DNA from: Prevotella sp. UBA2754
GTDB lineage: Bacteria; Bacteroidota; Bacteroidia; Bacteroidales; Bacteroidaceae
DNA length: 64,000 nt
NCBI GenBank assembly: GCA_002353295.1
Contig: DEJG01000008.1
Location: 62,001 to 126,000, forward strand
Reading direction: 5' to 3'
Below, in pieces: positions 16,420-25,619 of the stretch. A program made the translations under genes and the position numbers. The stretch's first letter is position 1. The number at the start of each line of letters is the position of its first letter. The notes under the pieces are model-generated. The model saw only the letters and a list, made by a program, of their open reading frames with translations, made no database searches and had not been told where the DNA came from.

Positions 16420-17478
16420 ATGCAAAAAGTATGTTTATTCACAGGAGCGAGACCCAACTTCGTAAAGGTGGCTCCTATCATCAGAGCAATAGAGCAGACT
16501 GAAGGTATTAGTTACCAGTTGGTCTATGCTGGTAGGGAAGATGATCCTACGCTAGAATCCTCGTTGTTTGATGACTTGCAGATACCGCGCCCCGATGTTT
16601 TCCTGGGTGTGGAGTGCGAGAATCTTAACGAACTGACGGGACGCGTGATGTCTGAGTTTGAGCAGTATCTCGAACAGCATCCCACCGATACCGTCATCGT
16701 TGTCGATGATTTGGCTTCTACCATGGCGGCTGCCATCGTCACCAAGAAGCGCGGTTTGCGGTTAGCTCATCTCGTGGCAGGCACCCGTTCGTTCGACATC
16801 CGTATGCCGAAGGAAATCAACCGATTGGTGATTGACGGTCTGAGCGACTTGCTGTTCACTGCAGGTGTCAGCTCCAACAGCATAGCCACCCGCGAAGGTG
16901 CCGAGATGCATAAAATATATATGGTGGGAAATATCCTGATGGACTCATTGCGTTTCAACCATAATCGGTGGCATCGTCCTCAATGTCTTGAAGGTATCGA
17001 AGATGGTCAGTATCTCGTATTTACCATTAACCGCAAGGCATTACTCGCTGATATAGAGAATCTTCAGAAAATGCTCGATTCTATCAGCGATGTAGTAGGG
17101 GATATCCCCGTTATTGCCCCCCTGCGCCCTTCAGTCAACGCTCAACTCTCAACGCTCAACTCTCAACTCTCAATAGTCCCCTCCCTTCCATATCTTGAGT
17201 TCGGCTATCTCATGTCGCATGCTATGGGCATCATCACCGATTCGGGCAATGTGGCAGAGGAGGCAACCTTCAACCATGTTCCATGTATCACCCTGAACAG
17301 CTATACCGAGCACATCGAGACCGTGAAGCAGGGTACCAACGAACTTGTGGGCGAAGATGCCGACCGCCTGCGTGAAGCCATGCGCCGCATGATAGCAGGT
17401 CAGTGGAAGTCAGGAAACCTGCCTGATCGCTGGGATGGACGTACTGCCGAACGCATCGTTCAGATACTGCTGCGATGA
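16420..17478 (+). CDS. UDP-N-acetylglucosamine 2-epimerase family protein
   Basis: A 352-residue protein of the WecB fold (GT-B-like), which in typical members makes UDP-ManNAc for surface polysaccharide. Seen: GARPNFVKVAPIIRAI at the start, VVDDLASTMAAAI in the middle, and TDSGNVAEEATF plus a following loop near the C-terminus. Two oddities stand out. The canonical HRREN-type motif appears as TINRKALLADIEN, without the histidine. In-frame repeat DNA at 17137-17175 encodes NAQLSTLNSQLS in a loop just before YLEFGYLMSHA. The second could be tolerated in a surface loop; the first hints at altered chemistry. It lies next to a secreted SH3 protein and upstream of a repeat-rich spacer. Confidence 0.8.
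   Translation: MQKVCLFTGARPNFVKVAPIIRAIEQTEGISYQLVYAGREDDPTLESSLFDDLQIPRPDVFLGVECENLNELTGRVMSEFEQYLEQHPTDTVIVVDDLASTMAAAIVTKKRGLRLAHLVAGTRSFDIRMPKEINRLVIDGLSDLLFTAGVSSNSIATREGAEMHKIYMVGNILMDSLRFNHNRWHRPQCLEGIEDGQYLVFTINRKALLADIENLQKMLDSISDVVGDIPVIAPLRPSVNAQLSTLNSQLSIVPSLPYLEFGYLMSHAMGIITDSGNVAEEATFNHVPCITLNSYTEHIETVKQGTNELVGEDADRLREAMRRMIAGQWKSGNLPDRWDGRTAERIVQILLR
17137..17175 (+). repeat. CAACTCTCAA-type micro-repeat inside the 2-epimerase-like gene
   Basis: A run of five decamer-like units with the core CTCAA, such as GCTCAACTCTCAACGCTCAA, sits in the coding sequence and keeps the reading frame. The encoded segment is absent from what I expect of homologues. Confidence 0.75.
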
Positions 17479-17863
17479 CACCGATGACAGTGGGGGGCAT
17501 TTCAGAATCGTGGAGGGCAATAACTAAGAAACGGGCTAAAATTGTCCGTTGGAGGCACTTGTATTTCGTTTTAAGACGGCCTGAGGCAAATGATTAGCTG
17601 CCTCGGGCCGACTATTCGTCTGCCTGAAGCCGTCCAGCCGTCTGCCTCAACATCGCTTCCTTTTTTAACTAAGTCAACACCCCTATTGAGTCGAGGCACT
17701 CTCCGTTTTTTGATTACTGAGAAGATGGTTTTAATTCTGCCTCTATGGATGTTAGGTTATTATAAACGGCTCACTATTCATTAATTGTAGGTATTTTGTC
17801 TTCTTTTGTCAAATAATTGAATAAGATTTCGTACCTTTGCACGGAAATACAGTAATAAGGACG
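17479..17863. other. Repeat-rich spacer between the 2-epimerase-like gene and feoB
   Basis: The 385-base spacer shows no supported gene. It holds a 12-bp inverted repeat (17577-17588 with 17599-17610, one G-T pair) and a direct repeat GTCTGCCT at 17618 and 17640. Two looser GAGGCACT-containing stretches, near 17553 and 17692, are also present, as is a feoB -7 box at 17832. It is more GC-rich than other spacers here. The hairpin has no T-run, so a terminator role is uncertain. Confidence 0.6.
17832..17839 (+). promoter_or_regulatory. -7 box of feoB
   Basis: TACCTTTG followed by CA, 24 bases before the ATG. The nearest TTTG is 23 bases upstream, longer than the usual spacer. No Fur box was recognised with confidence. 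Confidence 0.5.
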
Positions 17864-20185
17864 ATGAGATTATCAGAATTGAAGACGGGCGAACGGGGTG
17901 TCATCGTGAAGGTGCAAGGTCACGGCGGCTTCCGTAAGCGCATTATCGAAATGGGCTTTATCCGAGGCAAGGAAGTGGAAGTGATGCTGAATGCGCCGCT
18001 GCAAGACCCTGTGAAGTATAAGCTGATGGGCTACGAGGTAAGTCTGCGCCGCCAGGAAGCTGAAATGATAGAAGTGCTGTCGGCTGACGAGATGACGACA
18101 CAGGAACTGTCGTCTCACCTGACTGAGTTTCATTTTCCTGTTTCGCCTGAGAGCCATCCCGACGACTATCTGCAACACATGGCGCTGCACGAACACCGCA
18201 CCTTGAATGTAGCACTCGTCGGTAATCCCAATTGTGGCAAAACGTCGCTCTTCAACTATGCCAGCGGTGCCCACGGGCATGTGGGCAACTATTCTGGTGT
18301 AACGGTAGATGCCACGGAGGCTCATGCCTCGTTTTTCGGTTATGAGTTTAATCTGACTGATCTGCCTGGCACCTATTCGCTTTCCTGTTATTCGCCCGAA
18401 GAACTCTACGTTCGCAAACATCTCACGGAGCAGATTCCCGATGTTGTGATTAATATCATTGATGCTTCCAATATTGAGCGCAATCTTTACCTGACCACTC
18501 AGTTGTTGGATATGGACCTGCCGATGGTGTGCGCGCTCAATATGTATGACGAATTTGAGCGCCGTGGCGATACGGTCAATTTGGAAGTGCTGTCAACGCT
18601 GTTTGGTACGCCGATGATACCCACGTCCTTCAAAAGCGGAATGGGGGTGGAAGAATTGTTCCGCACGGTGATACAGGTTTATGAGGGTGCCAACGCTACC
18701 GCCCGCCATATCCACATCAATTATGGTCACGAGATAGAAGACGGCATTCGGCATATTCAGAAATTCCTCAAGCCCGATCCTACCATCCATCCGCGATATT
18801 CTACGCGATACGTGGCACTGAAACTGCTGGAGCATGACACTGATATTGCGAATTTCATTCATCAACATGCGGGAGAGCGTAGCAAATTGATACTTGTGGA
18901 GCGCGATAAGGCTGCTGCCCGTGTCTATGAAGAAACGCTTTCCGATTCCGAAACGGCTATCATGGATGCCAAGTACGGATTTATCAATGGTGCGCTGACC
19001 GAAGCGGAATTCTCTACGGGAAATAAAGCGGACACCTATCGGGCTACCCACCTGATAGACAGCATTCTTTCGAATCGCTTCTTGGGCTTCCCCATCTTCT
19101 TTGCCATCCTCTTCTTGATGTTCCAAGCCACATTCGTGCTTGGTCAATATCCTATGGATTGGATTGAGACGGGCGTTGAGTGGCTGGGCAATTTCGTCAG
19201 TCATCGCATACCCGACGGACCGCTGCGCTCCATGTTGGTGGATGGCGTGATAGGTGGAGTAGGGGCTGTCATCGTTTTCCTGCCACAGATTCTGATTCTC
19301 TATTTCTTCATCTCGCTGATGGAGGATTCGGGATATATGGCTCGCGCTGCTTTCATCATGGACAAGATGATGCACGGCATGGGACTTCACGGCAAATCCT
19401 TCATCCCATTGGTGATGGGCTTTGGCTGTAACGTTCCTGCTGTAATGGCTACGCGCACCATCGAAAGCCGCCGTTCACGACTCATCACCATGCTGATTCT
19501 GCCCTTCATGTCGTGTTCGGCTCGCCTACCTATTTATATTATGATTATAGGCACGTTCTTCGCCACCCAATATCAGTCGTGGGTCATGTTGTCGCTTTAT
19601 GCCATCGGTATTCTGATGGCTGTCGTCGTCAGCAAAATATTCTCCACCTTTGTTATCAAGGGCGAAGATACGCCATTTGTCATGGAGCTGCCGCCATATC
19701 GCTGGCCGACAGCGAAGGCCATCGGTCGCCATACGTGGGAGAAAGGTAAGGAATATCTGAAGAAGATGGGAGGCATCATCCTCGTGGCAAGCATCATCGT
19801 GTGGGCATTAGGCTATTTCGGACCGATGGGTGTGGCTCCTTCTATGGAGCAGTCGTACATTGGCAGAATGGGCCAGTTCATCGAACCCGTCTTCTTGCCG
19901 CAAGGCTTTACGTGGCAACTCGATGTATCGTTGATAGCCGGTGTAGGTGCTAAAGAGATTGTAGCCTCCACGATTGGCGTACTCGGTGGGTTGGAAGAGT
20001 TGTCACCATTGGTAGCTTATGGCTATCTGTTGTTTGTGTTGCTCTATTTCCCCTGCATCGCTACGATAGTAGCCATCCGCCACGAGAGTGGTTCTTGGCG
20101 TTGGGCAACCTTTGCAGCCGTCTATACCACGGTCGTAGCTTGGGTCGTATCGGCAGCCGTCTATCAGATAGGCAGTTTGTTCTGA
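17864..20185 (+). CDS. feoB: Ferrous iron transporter, FeoA-FeoB fusion
   Basis: A 773-residue inner-membrane Fe(II) importer. Residues 1-75 form a FeoA SH3-like domain (LSELKTGERGVIVKVQG, GFIRGKEVEVML) fused to FeoB. The G domain begins near residue 115: G1 GNPNCGKTSLFN at about 120, the switch region GNYSGVTVDATEA, G3 DLPGTYSL and G4 NMYD. A helical insertion follows, then a membrane core with the two Gate motifs (MARAAFIMDKMMHGMGLHGK, GFGCNVPAVMATRTIESRR and GAKEIVASTIG). FeoA-FeoB fusions are common in Bacteroidetes. The start at 17864 is preferred; an in-frame TTG at 17837 is inside the -7 box. It converges on rlmH with a two-base gap. Confidence 0.96.
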   Translation: MRLSELKTGERGVIVKVQGHGGFRKRIIEMGFIRGKEVEVMLNAPLQDPVKYKLMGYEVSLRRQEAEMIEVLSADEMTTQELSSHLTEFHFPVSPESHPDDYLQHMALHEHRTLNVALVGNPNCGKTSLFNYASGAHGHVGNYSGVTVDATEAHASFFGYEFNLTDLPGTYSLSCYSPEELYVRKHLTEQIPDVVINIIDASNIERNLYLTTQLLDMDLPMVCALNMYDEFERRGDTVNLEVLSTLFGTPMIPTSFKSGMGVEELFRTVIQVYEGANATARHIHINYGHEIEDGIRHIQKFLKPDPTIHPRYSTRYVALKLLEHDTDIANFIHQHAGERSKLILVERDKAAARVYEETLSDSETAIMDAKYGFINGALTEAEFSTGNKADTYRATHLIDSILSNRFLGFPIFFAILFLMFQATFVLGQYPMDWIETGVEWLGNFVSHRIPDGPLRSMLVDGVIGGVGAVIVFLPQILILYFFISLMEDSGYMARAAFIMDKMMHGMGLHGKSFIPLVMGFGCNVPAVMATRTIESRRSRLITMLILPFMSCSARLPIYIMIIGTFFATQYQSWVMLSLYAIGILMAVVVSKIFSTFVIKGEDTPFVMELPPYRWPTAKAIGRHTWEKGKEYLKKMGGIILVASIIVWALGYFGPMGVAPSMEQSYIGRMGQFIEPVFLPQGFTWQLDVSLIAGVGAKEIVASTIGVLGGLEELSPLVAYGYLLFVLLYFPCIATIVAIRHESGSWRWATFAAVYTTVVAWVVSAAVYQIGSLF

Positions 20186-20187
20186 GA

Positions 20188-20658
20188 TTATTCGTGATGA
20201 TAAGGCTCACCTTTGATGATGGTGCAGGCGCGATAGATCTGCTCCGTAAAGGTGAGGCGTATCATCTGATGTGAAAAGGTCATTTTCGAAAGACTTACCT
20301 GTTCGTTGGCTCTGGCATAGACGGCAGGAGAAAAACCGTAGGGTCCTCCGATGATGAAGACGAGACGGCGGGCCGTATTGCGCTTTTGCTCCAACCAACG
20401 GGCAAACTCGATGCTGCGGTATTCCCGTCCGTGTTCATCGAGTAGGACAACGGTATCGGAGGGTTGCAGTTGCTTGAGAATCAGTTCACCCTCGGCTTGT
20501 TTCTGCTGATCTTCCGAAAGATTCTTGGTGTTTTTCAGTTCGGGGATGGTCACCACCTCAAAGGGCATGTAATGATTGATGCGCTCAACATAATCATTAA
20601 TGCCTGCCGTGAAGTGTTTGTTGACGGTTTTACCGACTTGCAGCAGTAGCGTCTTCAT
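20188..20658 (-). CDS. rlmH: 23S rRNA pseudouridine-1915 N3-methyltransferase
   Basis: A 156-residue SPOUT (knotted) methyltransferase that modifies helix 69 of 23S rRNA. Seen: an opening MKTLLLQVGKTVNKHF, VVLLDEHGREYRSIEFA, the SAM-binding knot FIIGGPYGFSP, LSKMTFSHQMIR and a C-terminal GEPYHHE. Length is normal (about 155). The first 29 bases overlap the end of the DUF4491 gene, which supports coupled translation. It is the last gene of the ftsK-led operon and abuts the feoB stop. Confidence 0.95.
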   Translation of the reverse strand: MKTLLLQVGKTVNKHFTAGINDYVERINHYMPFEVVTIPELKNTKNLSEDQQKQAEGELILKQLQPSDTVVLLDEHGREYRSIEFARWLEQKRNTARRLVFIIGGPYGFSPAVYARANEQVSLSKMTFSHQMIRLTFTEQIYRACTIIKGEPYHHE

Positions 20659-21022
20659 CTTCGCTTTCTATGGCGTAGATGCTCTTACCGTGATGTACGG
20701 GGCAGAGCGTCTCGTTCTTGTCAATAGGTGGATATTCGTCCTTACGCTTCGGATTCATCGGAAACCACCCCTTCTGTACTCGCTTTTTCTGCGAAAAAAG
20801 TTCGCCAATGCCCCAAAGTGCTGAAGCTCCGAATACGCCGATGATAGCCGAAATGATGGTGTTTTCGATAAATAGTGCGGCAACGATGCAAGTAATTCCG
20901 ATAATGAGATAAATTATCCAAGGGCGCGTGCCCCAGTGATATTCGGTCTTAATGACAATAGGATGCCAAATACCGATGGTTAAAAACGTGCAAACGGCAA
21001 TGATAATACCTGTGAAATACAT
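20630..21022 (-). CDS. DUF4491 family small membrane protein
   Basis: A 130-residue protein with about three hydrophobic helices in the first 90 residues (TGIIIAVCTFLTIGIW, IIYLIIGITCIVAALF, IISAIIGVFGASALWGIGEL), then a charged cytoplasmic tail with KRVQKGWFPMNPKRKDEYP. The layout matches the Bacteroidales DUF4491 family, to my recollection. Function is unknown. It sits nine bases after the DUF5687 gene and overlaps the rlmH start. Confidence 0.8.
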   Translation of the reverse strand: MYFTGIIIAVCTFLTIGIWHPIVIKTEYHWGTRPWIIYLIIGITCIVAALFIENTIISAIIGVFGASALWGIGELFSQKKRVQKGWFPMNPKRKDEYPPIDKNETLCPVHHGKSIYAIESEDEDATAASR

Positions 21023-21031
21023 ATCTTTTTC

Positions 21032-22525
21032 TTATCTTGTTGAGTGAAATCCATCCAAATTCTCGTAGCGGCGCAGCATCATGCGCTTGTAGATATTGCG
21101 CATCCAGTATGGGTTGGCAATGGTGAACGCCAATCCGATGACAATCATCACGACGAATGCTACCGTATCGTTGAAGATGCCCTGCAAAACGAGCACTAAC
21201 GCTACGGGTACAAAGAATACTACGAGTTCGATGATTAACTGAAGTTTGTTTTCCAATTGGTTCTTGCCCGTAATCTTGTCATTCAAGGGTAGGGTGGATT
21301 TGTTCCAAACAGCCAACTGGAAGAGCAGACAATACTCTGGTCCGGTGGTGATGAACATATATGCCAGTATCATGAGCAAGGAGAACTTGCCTGAGATGAT
21401 AGTCGGCAACAGCAATAGGAACGGCAGCAATATGATGGCGCAGTAGAAGTAATACTTGGCGCGCAACAGTGTGAGGATGTTTTCCTCGTGCACCATCAGC
21501 AAGTCGATGTAGTTGCCTTCTGGTCCCATGACCTTCACCAGATTGACGGCTCCGAAGAATACGAAGCAATAGAGACACCACATATTGCGGGCAAAGCCAC
21601 TGGTATAAAAATCGGTATAAGCAATCATCAGCGAGAGGAGGGTAATGATACCAACACCCTGTAGGAAACGGGTGCGGATAGCCTTGTTACGCATGGTGCT
21701 CTTGATTTCCAGTTTCAGGTATTCGCCTATCTGTCCGAAGCGGTTCAGAGCGGAGAACTCAGACACATGCTTCAGATTGGTCTTTTCCTGCTTTGATATT
21801 TCATCATAAATCAAGTGCATCTGCAGTTGGCGGTTGATGATGAAAAGGACAATGAAAAGTACCAGGAAGATAAGGAAGGTGTACCAAGTAAACCCATATT
21901 CGCCGATGAAATCGAAGACTTGATCGAACAGTTTGTCGGACGCCTTGTCAGACAGGAGGAAGAAGGGAATCACCATTGATCCGTAAACAGCGATAGGCAA
22001 CGCCCACCAGAACATGCTGCGATTGACGAGTGTACGGACTAACAGATACCACTGGCTGTTGACAAGAATGAGCAGATGCAGCAACAGCAACATTGCCACG
22101 CCCTGCAACAGCGTCATACTGCCACATACGCAGATAAACGTATAGGGCAGGAATAGTGACCACCAGAGGAAATTGCCCACATCAAAAAGCTGAGACACCA
22201 GGAAACAATCGACAGCCGTATATTTGCTGATAGGCAACAGTAAGTAGGGTTTCACCATCATGACGGGTGTCTGCTGAGCCATGAAACGACCGCCAAAGTC
22301 CAATACCAAAATGAATGGCAGGACAAAGAACAGCATCTGATATTCGTCTTCCGTAGCTGCCACCCATCCGAGGAAGGTGCCGATAGCCACGAAATAGAGA
22401 ACAAAGAAGCCTAAACCGATGTAACCAAAAAGTTTGCCATACTGGTTGGCCTCGAACATCACATTGCGTTCATCATTCAGTTTCTTGTGCTTACGCAGCA
22501 AGCGGAACAATTGAATCTTATTCAT
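21032..22525 (-). CDS. DUF5687 family membrane protein
   Basis: A 497-residue integral membrane protein with about ten hydrophobic segments and a soluble N-terminal region rich in K and R (FRLLRKHKKLNDERN). The overall shape resembles ABC-2-type exporter permeases. Bacteroidetes DUF5687 proteins are usually paired with an ATPase, but none is adjacent here; the orphan ATPase at 36326 is far away. Upstream by four bases is a LolA-like gene and further up is ftsK. Membrane-protein character is plain. Transport of any substrate is inference. Confidence 0.75.
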   Translation of the reverse strand: MNKIQLFRLLRKHKKLNDERNVMFEANQYGKLFGYIGLGFFVLYFVAIGTFLGWVAATEDEYQMLFFVLPFILVLDFGGRFMAQQTPVMMVKPYLLLPISKYTAVDCFLVSQLFDVGNFLWWSLFLPYTFICVCGSMTLLQGVAMLLLLHLLILVNSQWYLLVRTLVNRSMFWWALPIAVYGSMVIPFFLLSDKASDKLFDQVFDFIGEYGFTWYTFLIFLVLFIVLFIINRQLQMHLIYDEISKQEKTNLKHVSEFSALNRFGQIGEYLKLEIKSTMRNKAIRTRFLQGVGIITLLSLMIAYTDFYTSGFARNMWCLYCFVFFGAVNLVKVMGPEGNYIDLLMVHEENILTLLRAKYYFYCAIILLPFLLLLPTIISGKFSLLMILAYMFITTGPEYCLLFQLAVWNKSTLPLNDKITGKNQLENKLQLIIELVVFFVPVALVLVLQGIFNDTVAFVVMIVIGLAFTIANPYWMRNIYKRMMLRRYENLDGFHSTR

Positions 22526-22529
22526 CTCT

Positions 22530-23123
22530 TTATCTCAGGTCTATGATTTCTGCGTTAGGATATTGCTTGGGGTTAAAGCGGAACGTGCTTTCAGCCAGAT
22601 TCGCCTGTTTGAAGCCGTTCACATAGATGGTGGTCCACTGCTTGTTCTGCAACATGCGGATTTGTGAGGGAACGTAGGACTTCTGGCTGATGGTAATCAC
22701 CATTTCCTGAATGCTTTTGCCCTTTGCCTTCAGTGTTACCACAAAGTTCTGACCGTTCTTCGTCATCGTGGCTGTATATCCCTGCTTATACATATATATA
22801 AAATTATAGGGATTGATAGCCTGAAGGTCGGCAGCAGTAGGGGTGTTGACATTCACTTCATCGTTCTGCTTCACGTAGGTCCACTGCGTCTTGCCGTCGA
22901 ACCATACCTTGGCTTCTTTCGTGTCGGCATGGAACTTACGACCTTTTATGCTGATAGTTCCACTGGTTTTGCCATACTGTTGACTACTGATGTTGAACGA
23001 AGCCGTTACTCCGCTTTTATTCGAAATGATGCCGGCAGTCTTGTCGAGCACCTGCTTAGCACTCTGTCCATAGCTTGCAAGGGCTATGAGCAGCATCAAG
23101 CATATTATCCTTATCTTCTCCAT
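22530..23123 (-). CDS. LolA-like outer-membrane lipoprotein carrier
   Basis: A 197-residue exported protein: a signal peptide ending LASYGQS, then the LolA fold with an amphipathic start (SAKQVLDKTAGIIS) and a half-barrel region around residues 38-190 (TISIKGRKFHADT, KVWFDGKTQWTYVKQNDEVN, IYVNGFKQANLAESTFRFNP). LolA chaperones lipoproteins across the periplasm. The Bacteroidetes copy after ftsK is usually annotated this way. Its start overlaps the ftsK stop by 13 bases, so translation is coupled. It may instead be a paralogue with another hydrophobic cargo. Confidence 0.85.
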   Translation of the reverse strand: MEKIRIICLMLLIALASYGQSAKQVLDKTAGIISNKSGVTASFNISSQQYGKTSGTISIKGRKFHADTKEAKVWFDGKTQWTYVKQNDEVNVNTPTAADLQAINPYNFIYMYKQGYTATMTKNGQNFVVTLKAKGKSIQEMVITISQKSYVPSQIRMLQNKQWTTIYVNGFKQANLAESTFRFNPKQYPNAEIIDLR

Positions 23124-25549
23124 TGATTTAACAGATTATCTAAACTTACTTCATCCTGTATCAATACCTCACGGGGTTTTGAACCATGAGCAGCGCCCAC
23201 GACGCCAGCTTTTTCCAACTGGTCCATCAGTCGTCCGGCACGGTTGTAGCCGATGGCAAACTTACGCTGTATGAGGCTGGTAGAGCCACTTTGGTTGATA
23301 ACAATCAGACGGGCAGCGTCTTCAAACATCGGGTCAAGATGCTGCATATCCACATCGGCAGCCTCGCCCATATCATCGTCGGGCATATCGGGTTCTGGCA
23401 ATTCGAAGGCGGTCAGATAACCTTGCTGCTGTGCGATAAACTGATTGATGCGCTCCACTTCGGGCGTATCCACAAAGGCACACTGTACGCGGACGGGTTC
23501 GCCACCAGCCAGATAGAGCATATCACCACGACCCACCAACTGCTGAGCACCTGGACGGTCGAGAATAGTACGCGAGTCAATCATTGCACTCACCTTGAAG
23601 GCGATACGGCTGGGGAAATTAGCCTTGATAGTACCGGTAATGATATTTGTGGTAGGACGCTGGGTGGCAATAATCATGTGGATACCTACGGCACGAGCCA
23701 ACTGAGCGATACGTGCAATAGGAAGTTCCACCTCTTTGCCTGCCGTCATAATCAGGTCGCCAAACTCATCAATGACAACCACAATATAGGGCATGAACTT
23801 ATGACCGTGTTCAGGATTCAACTGGCGGTTGATAAACTTCTTGTTGTATTCCTTCAAATTACGTGCCTGAGCCATCTTCAACAAATCGTAACGCGTATCC
23901 ATCTCCTTACAGAGAGAGTTCAGTGTGCGTACCACCTTTGTTACATCGGTAATGATGGGATCGGCATCGTCGTCAGGCACCTTGGCCAAGAAATGTTTCT
24001 CGATGCTGCTGTAGATACTGAACTCTACCTTCTTCGGGTCAACGAGTACTATCTTCAACTCAGCAGGATGTTTCTTATATAATAAAGAGGTGATGATGGC
24101 ATTAAGTCCCACCGACTTACCCTGACCTGTAGCACCAGCCACCAATAGATGGGGAGCTTTGGCCAAATCGAACATAAACACCTCGTTGGTAATCGTCTTA
24201 CCAACAGCACAAGGCAGTTCCATCGTCGTTTCCTGGAATTTCTTCGAATTCAATATCGATTCCATCGAGACGATGCTTGGTTTTGCATTAGGTACCTCGA
24301 TACCGATGGTTCCTTTACCTGGAATTGGGGCGATGATGCGGATACCAAGAGCTGCCAACGAGAGAGCAATATCGTCTTCCAAATTGCGTATCTTGGCAAT
24401 ACGTACACCCGCAGCGGGAGTAATTTCATAAAGTGTAATGGTTGGGCCAACGGTGGCCTTGATGCTTGAAATCTCCACGCCGAAATTCCGCAGCACGTCT
24501 ACAATACGGTTCTTGTTACGTGTCTGCTCCTCCATATCAATGTAGGGCTTGCCATCGGTCTCGTATTTTTTCAACAGGTCGAGTGTTGGATAATGGTAAT
24601 TTTCCAAATCGCGTTTTGGATCATATGGAGTGGAAATGTCACCATATTCGCCCACCAGATTCTTACCCGTAGCAGTTTCTTCTTTCTCGCCCGTCTCTAC
24701 CGTCATTTCCACAACGCCCCCTTCCGGTTTGATTTGATCGTCCATAACGGTTTCGGGTCTGGAATTAACAACCAGAGGTTCTTTTATATCCTCAGGATCA
24801 AATTCCACCTCCTGTGGTTCAGGATTGTCAAAAACGACAGGATCTTCTAACGTGCTAATCTTATTATCAACATCAGATTCTGCATTTCCTCTTCCAACAT
24901 TGATTTCCATCGGAATCTTCTTCAGATAGTGTAGCGGATTAAATAATTTACGCAGAAAGAAAATGGTTTCTGCGCTGAGATAAACTAAGAAAGCGATTGC
25001 CGATATAGCCAACAGGAATGTCAAACCTGGAGCTCCGATGAGACCCTCTATAATTTCGCCAATAGCTAACCCGTGGTCGCCACCAGGATTGAAATGTGAA
25101 TCTATAAAGAAAGGTGTCAGAAATTTAGCCAATGTGACAGACGACCATACCATGATGATGGCAAGCGACAAAAACCATTTCAGCAGGTTTATCTTATAGG
25201 CACGCATCATGTTGAGTGCTACCAGCAGCAAGAAGATTGGTATAAGGAAAGCGGGCAGTCCGAAACAACGCTTGATGAAGAACCAAGCACTATAAGCACC
25301 CAGTGAACCGCAGGAATTCATGAACTCGCCATTCTGATTCAGCATTTCGCCGTCCTTAGGTGTTTCTATCATGCTCTGATCGGCGGCACCTGTCGTGAAG
25401 TAAGAAATGAATGCCCAAACGAGATATCCAGCTATAAACATTAACAGAAAGCCAAGTACGAAATTCAGCCGCTCATTGTGGAATATCTTGTCAATACCTA
25501 ACGCTTCTTTAAACGTTGGTGATGCTGTAGTTTTCTTTTTCTTTGCCAT
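23111..25549 (-). CDS. ftsK: DNA translocase FtsK
   Basis: An 812-residue chromosome-segregation motor at the septum. The start is set at 25549 (MAKKKKTTASPTFKEALGID). An in-frame ATG at 25783 would add 78 residues and run through the promoter. Layout: four membrane helices up to about residue 200; an acidic linker (200-330, VEFDPEDIKEPLVV); a beta domain beginning near LKKYETDGKPYIDM; Walker A VAGATGQGKSVGLNAI; Walker B YIVVVIDEFGDLIM; and a C-terminal gamma winged helix (LIQRKFAIGYNRAGRLMDQL) that recognises KOPS-like sequences in studied homologues. It leads an operon of five genes. Confidence 0.96.
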   Translation of the reverse strand: MAKKKKTTASPTFKEALGIDKIFHNERLNFVLGFLLMFIAGYLVWAFISYFTTGAADQSMIETPKDGEMLNQNGEFMNSCGSLGAYSAWFFIKRCFGLPAFLIPIFLLLVALNMMRAYKINLLKWFLSLAIIMVWSSVTLAKFLTPFFIDSHFNPGGDHGLAIGEIIEGLIGAPGLTFLLAISAIAFLVYLSAETIFFLRKLFNPLHYLKKIPMEINVGRGNAESDVDNKISTLEDPVVFDNPEPQEVEFDPEDIKEPLVVNSRPETVMDDQIKPEGGVVEMTVETGEKEETATGKNLVGEYGDISTPYDPKRDLENYHYPTLDLLKKYETDGKPYIDMEEQTRNKNRIVDVLRNFGVEISSIKATVGPTITLYEITPAAGVRIAKIRNLEDDIALSLAALGIRIIAPIPGKGTIGIEVPNAKPSIVSMESILNSKKFQETTMELPCAVGKTITNEVFMFDLAKAPHLLVAGATGQGKSVGLNAIITSLLYKKHPAELKIVLVDPKKVEFSIYSSIEKHFLAKVPDDDADPIITDVTKVVRTLNSLCKEMDTRYDLLKMAQARNLKEYNKKFINRQLNPEHGHKFMPYIVVVIDEFGDLIMTAGKEVELPIARIAQLARAVGIHMIIATQRPTTNIITGTIKANFPSRIAFKVSAMIDSRTILDRPGAQQLVGRGDMLYLAGGEPVRVQCAFVDTPEVERINQFIAQQQGYLTAFELPEPDMPDDDMGEAADVDMQHLDPMFEDAARLIVINQSGSTSLIQRKFAIGYNRAGRLMDQLEKAGVVGAAHGSKPREVLIQDEVSLDNLLNQWRR

Positions 25550-25568
25550 AATAATTATAAATAATGTG

Positions 25569-25576
25569 CAAAAGTA
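25569..25576 (-). promoter_or_regulatory. -7 box of the ftsK operon
   Basis: On minus it reads TACTTTTG, followed by CA, 20 bases before the ATG. No strong -33 box was seen. Confidence 0.5.
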
Positions 25577-25619
25577 ATTGAAAAAACTCAGAAATCGCCA
25601 TAAAATCGTCTTTTTTTTG

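Noticed and set aside
17577..17610. Inverted repeat called as a firm terminator of the 2-epimerase-like gene
   Set aside because: It lies about 100 bases past the stop and has no T-run on either strand, so it is only described as part of the spacer.
17590..17784. A 64-codon plus frame in the feoB spacer
   Set aside because: It starts within the inverted-repeat zone, has no family-like pattern and no promoter or spacing support.
18593..19390. A 265-codon minus-strand open frame opposite feoB
   Set aside because: It mirrors the FeoB G-domain/core region and has no recognisable motif or promoter.
23186..24082. A 298-codon plus-strand open frame opposite ftsK
   Set aside because: It lies wholly antisense to the well-defined motor domain of ftsK; its product is rich in H, V and L without domain pattern.
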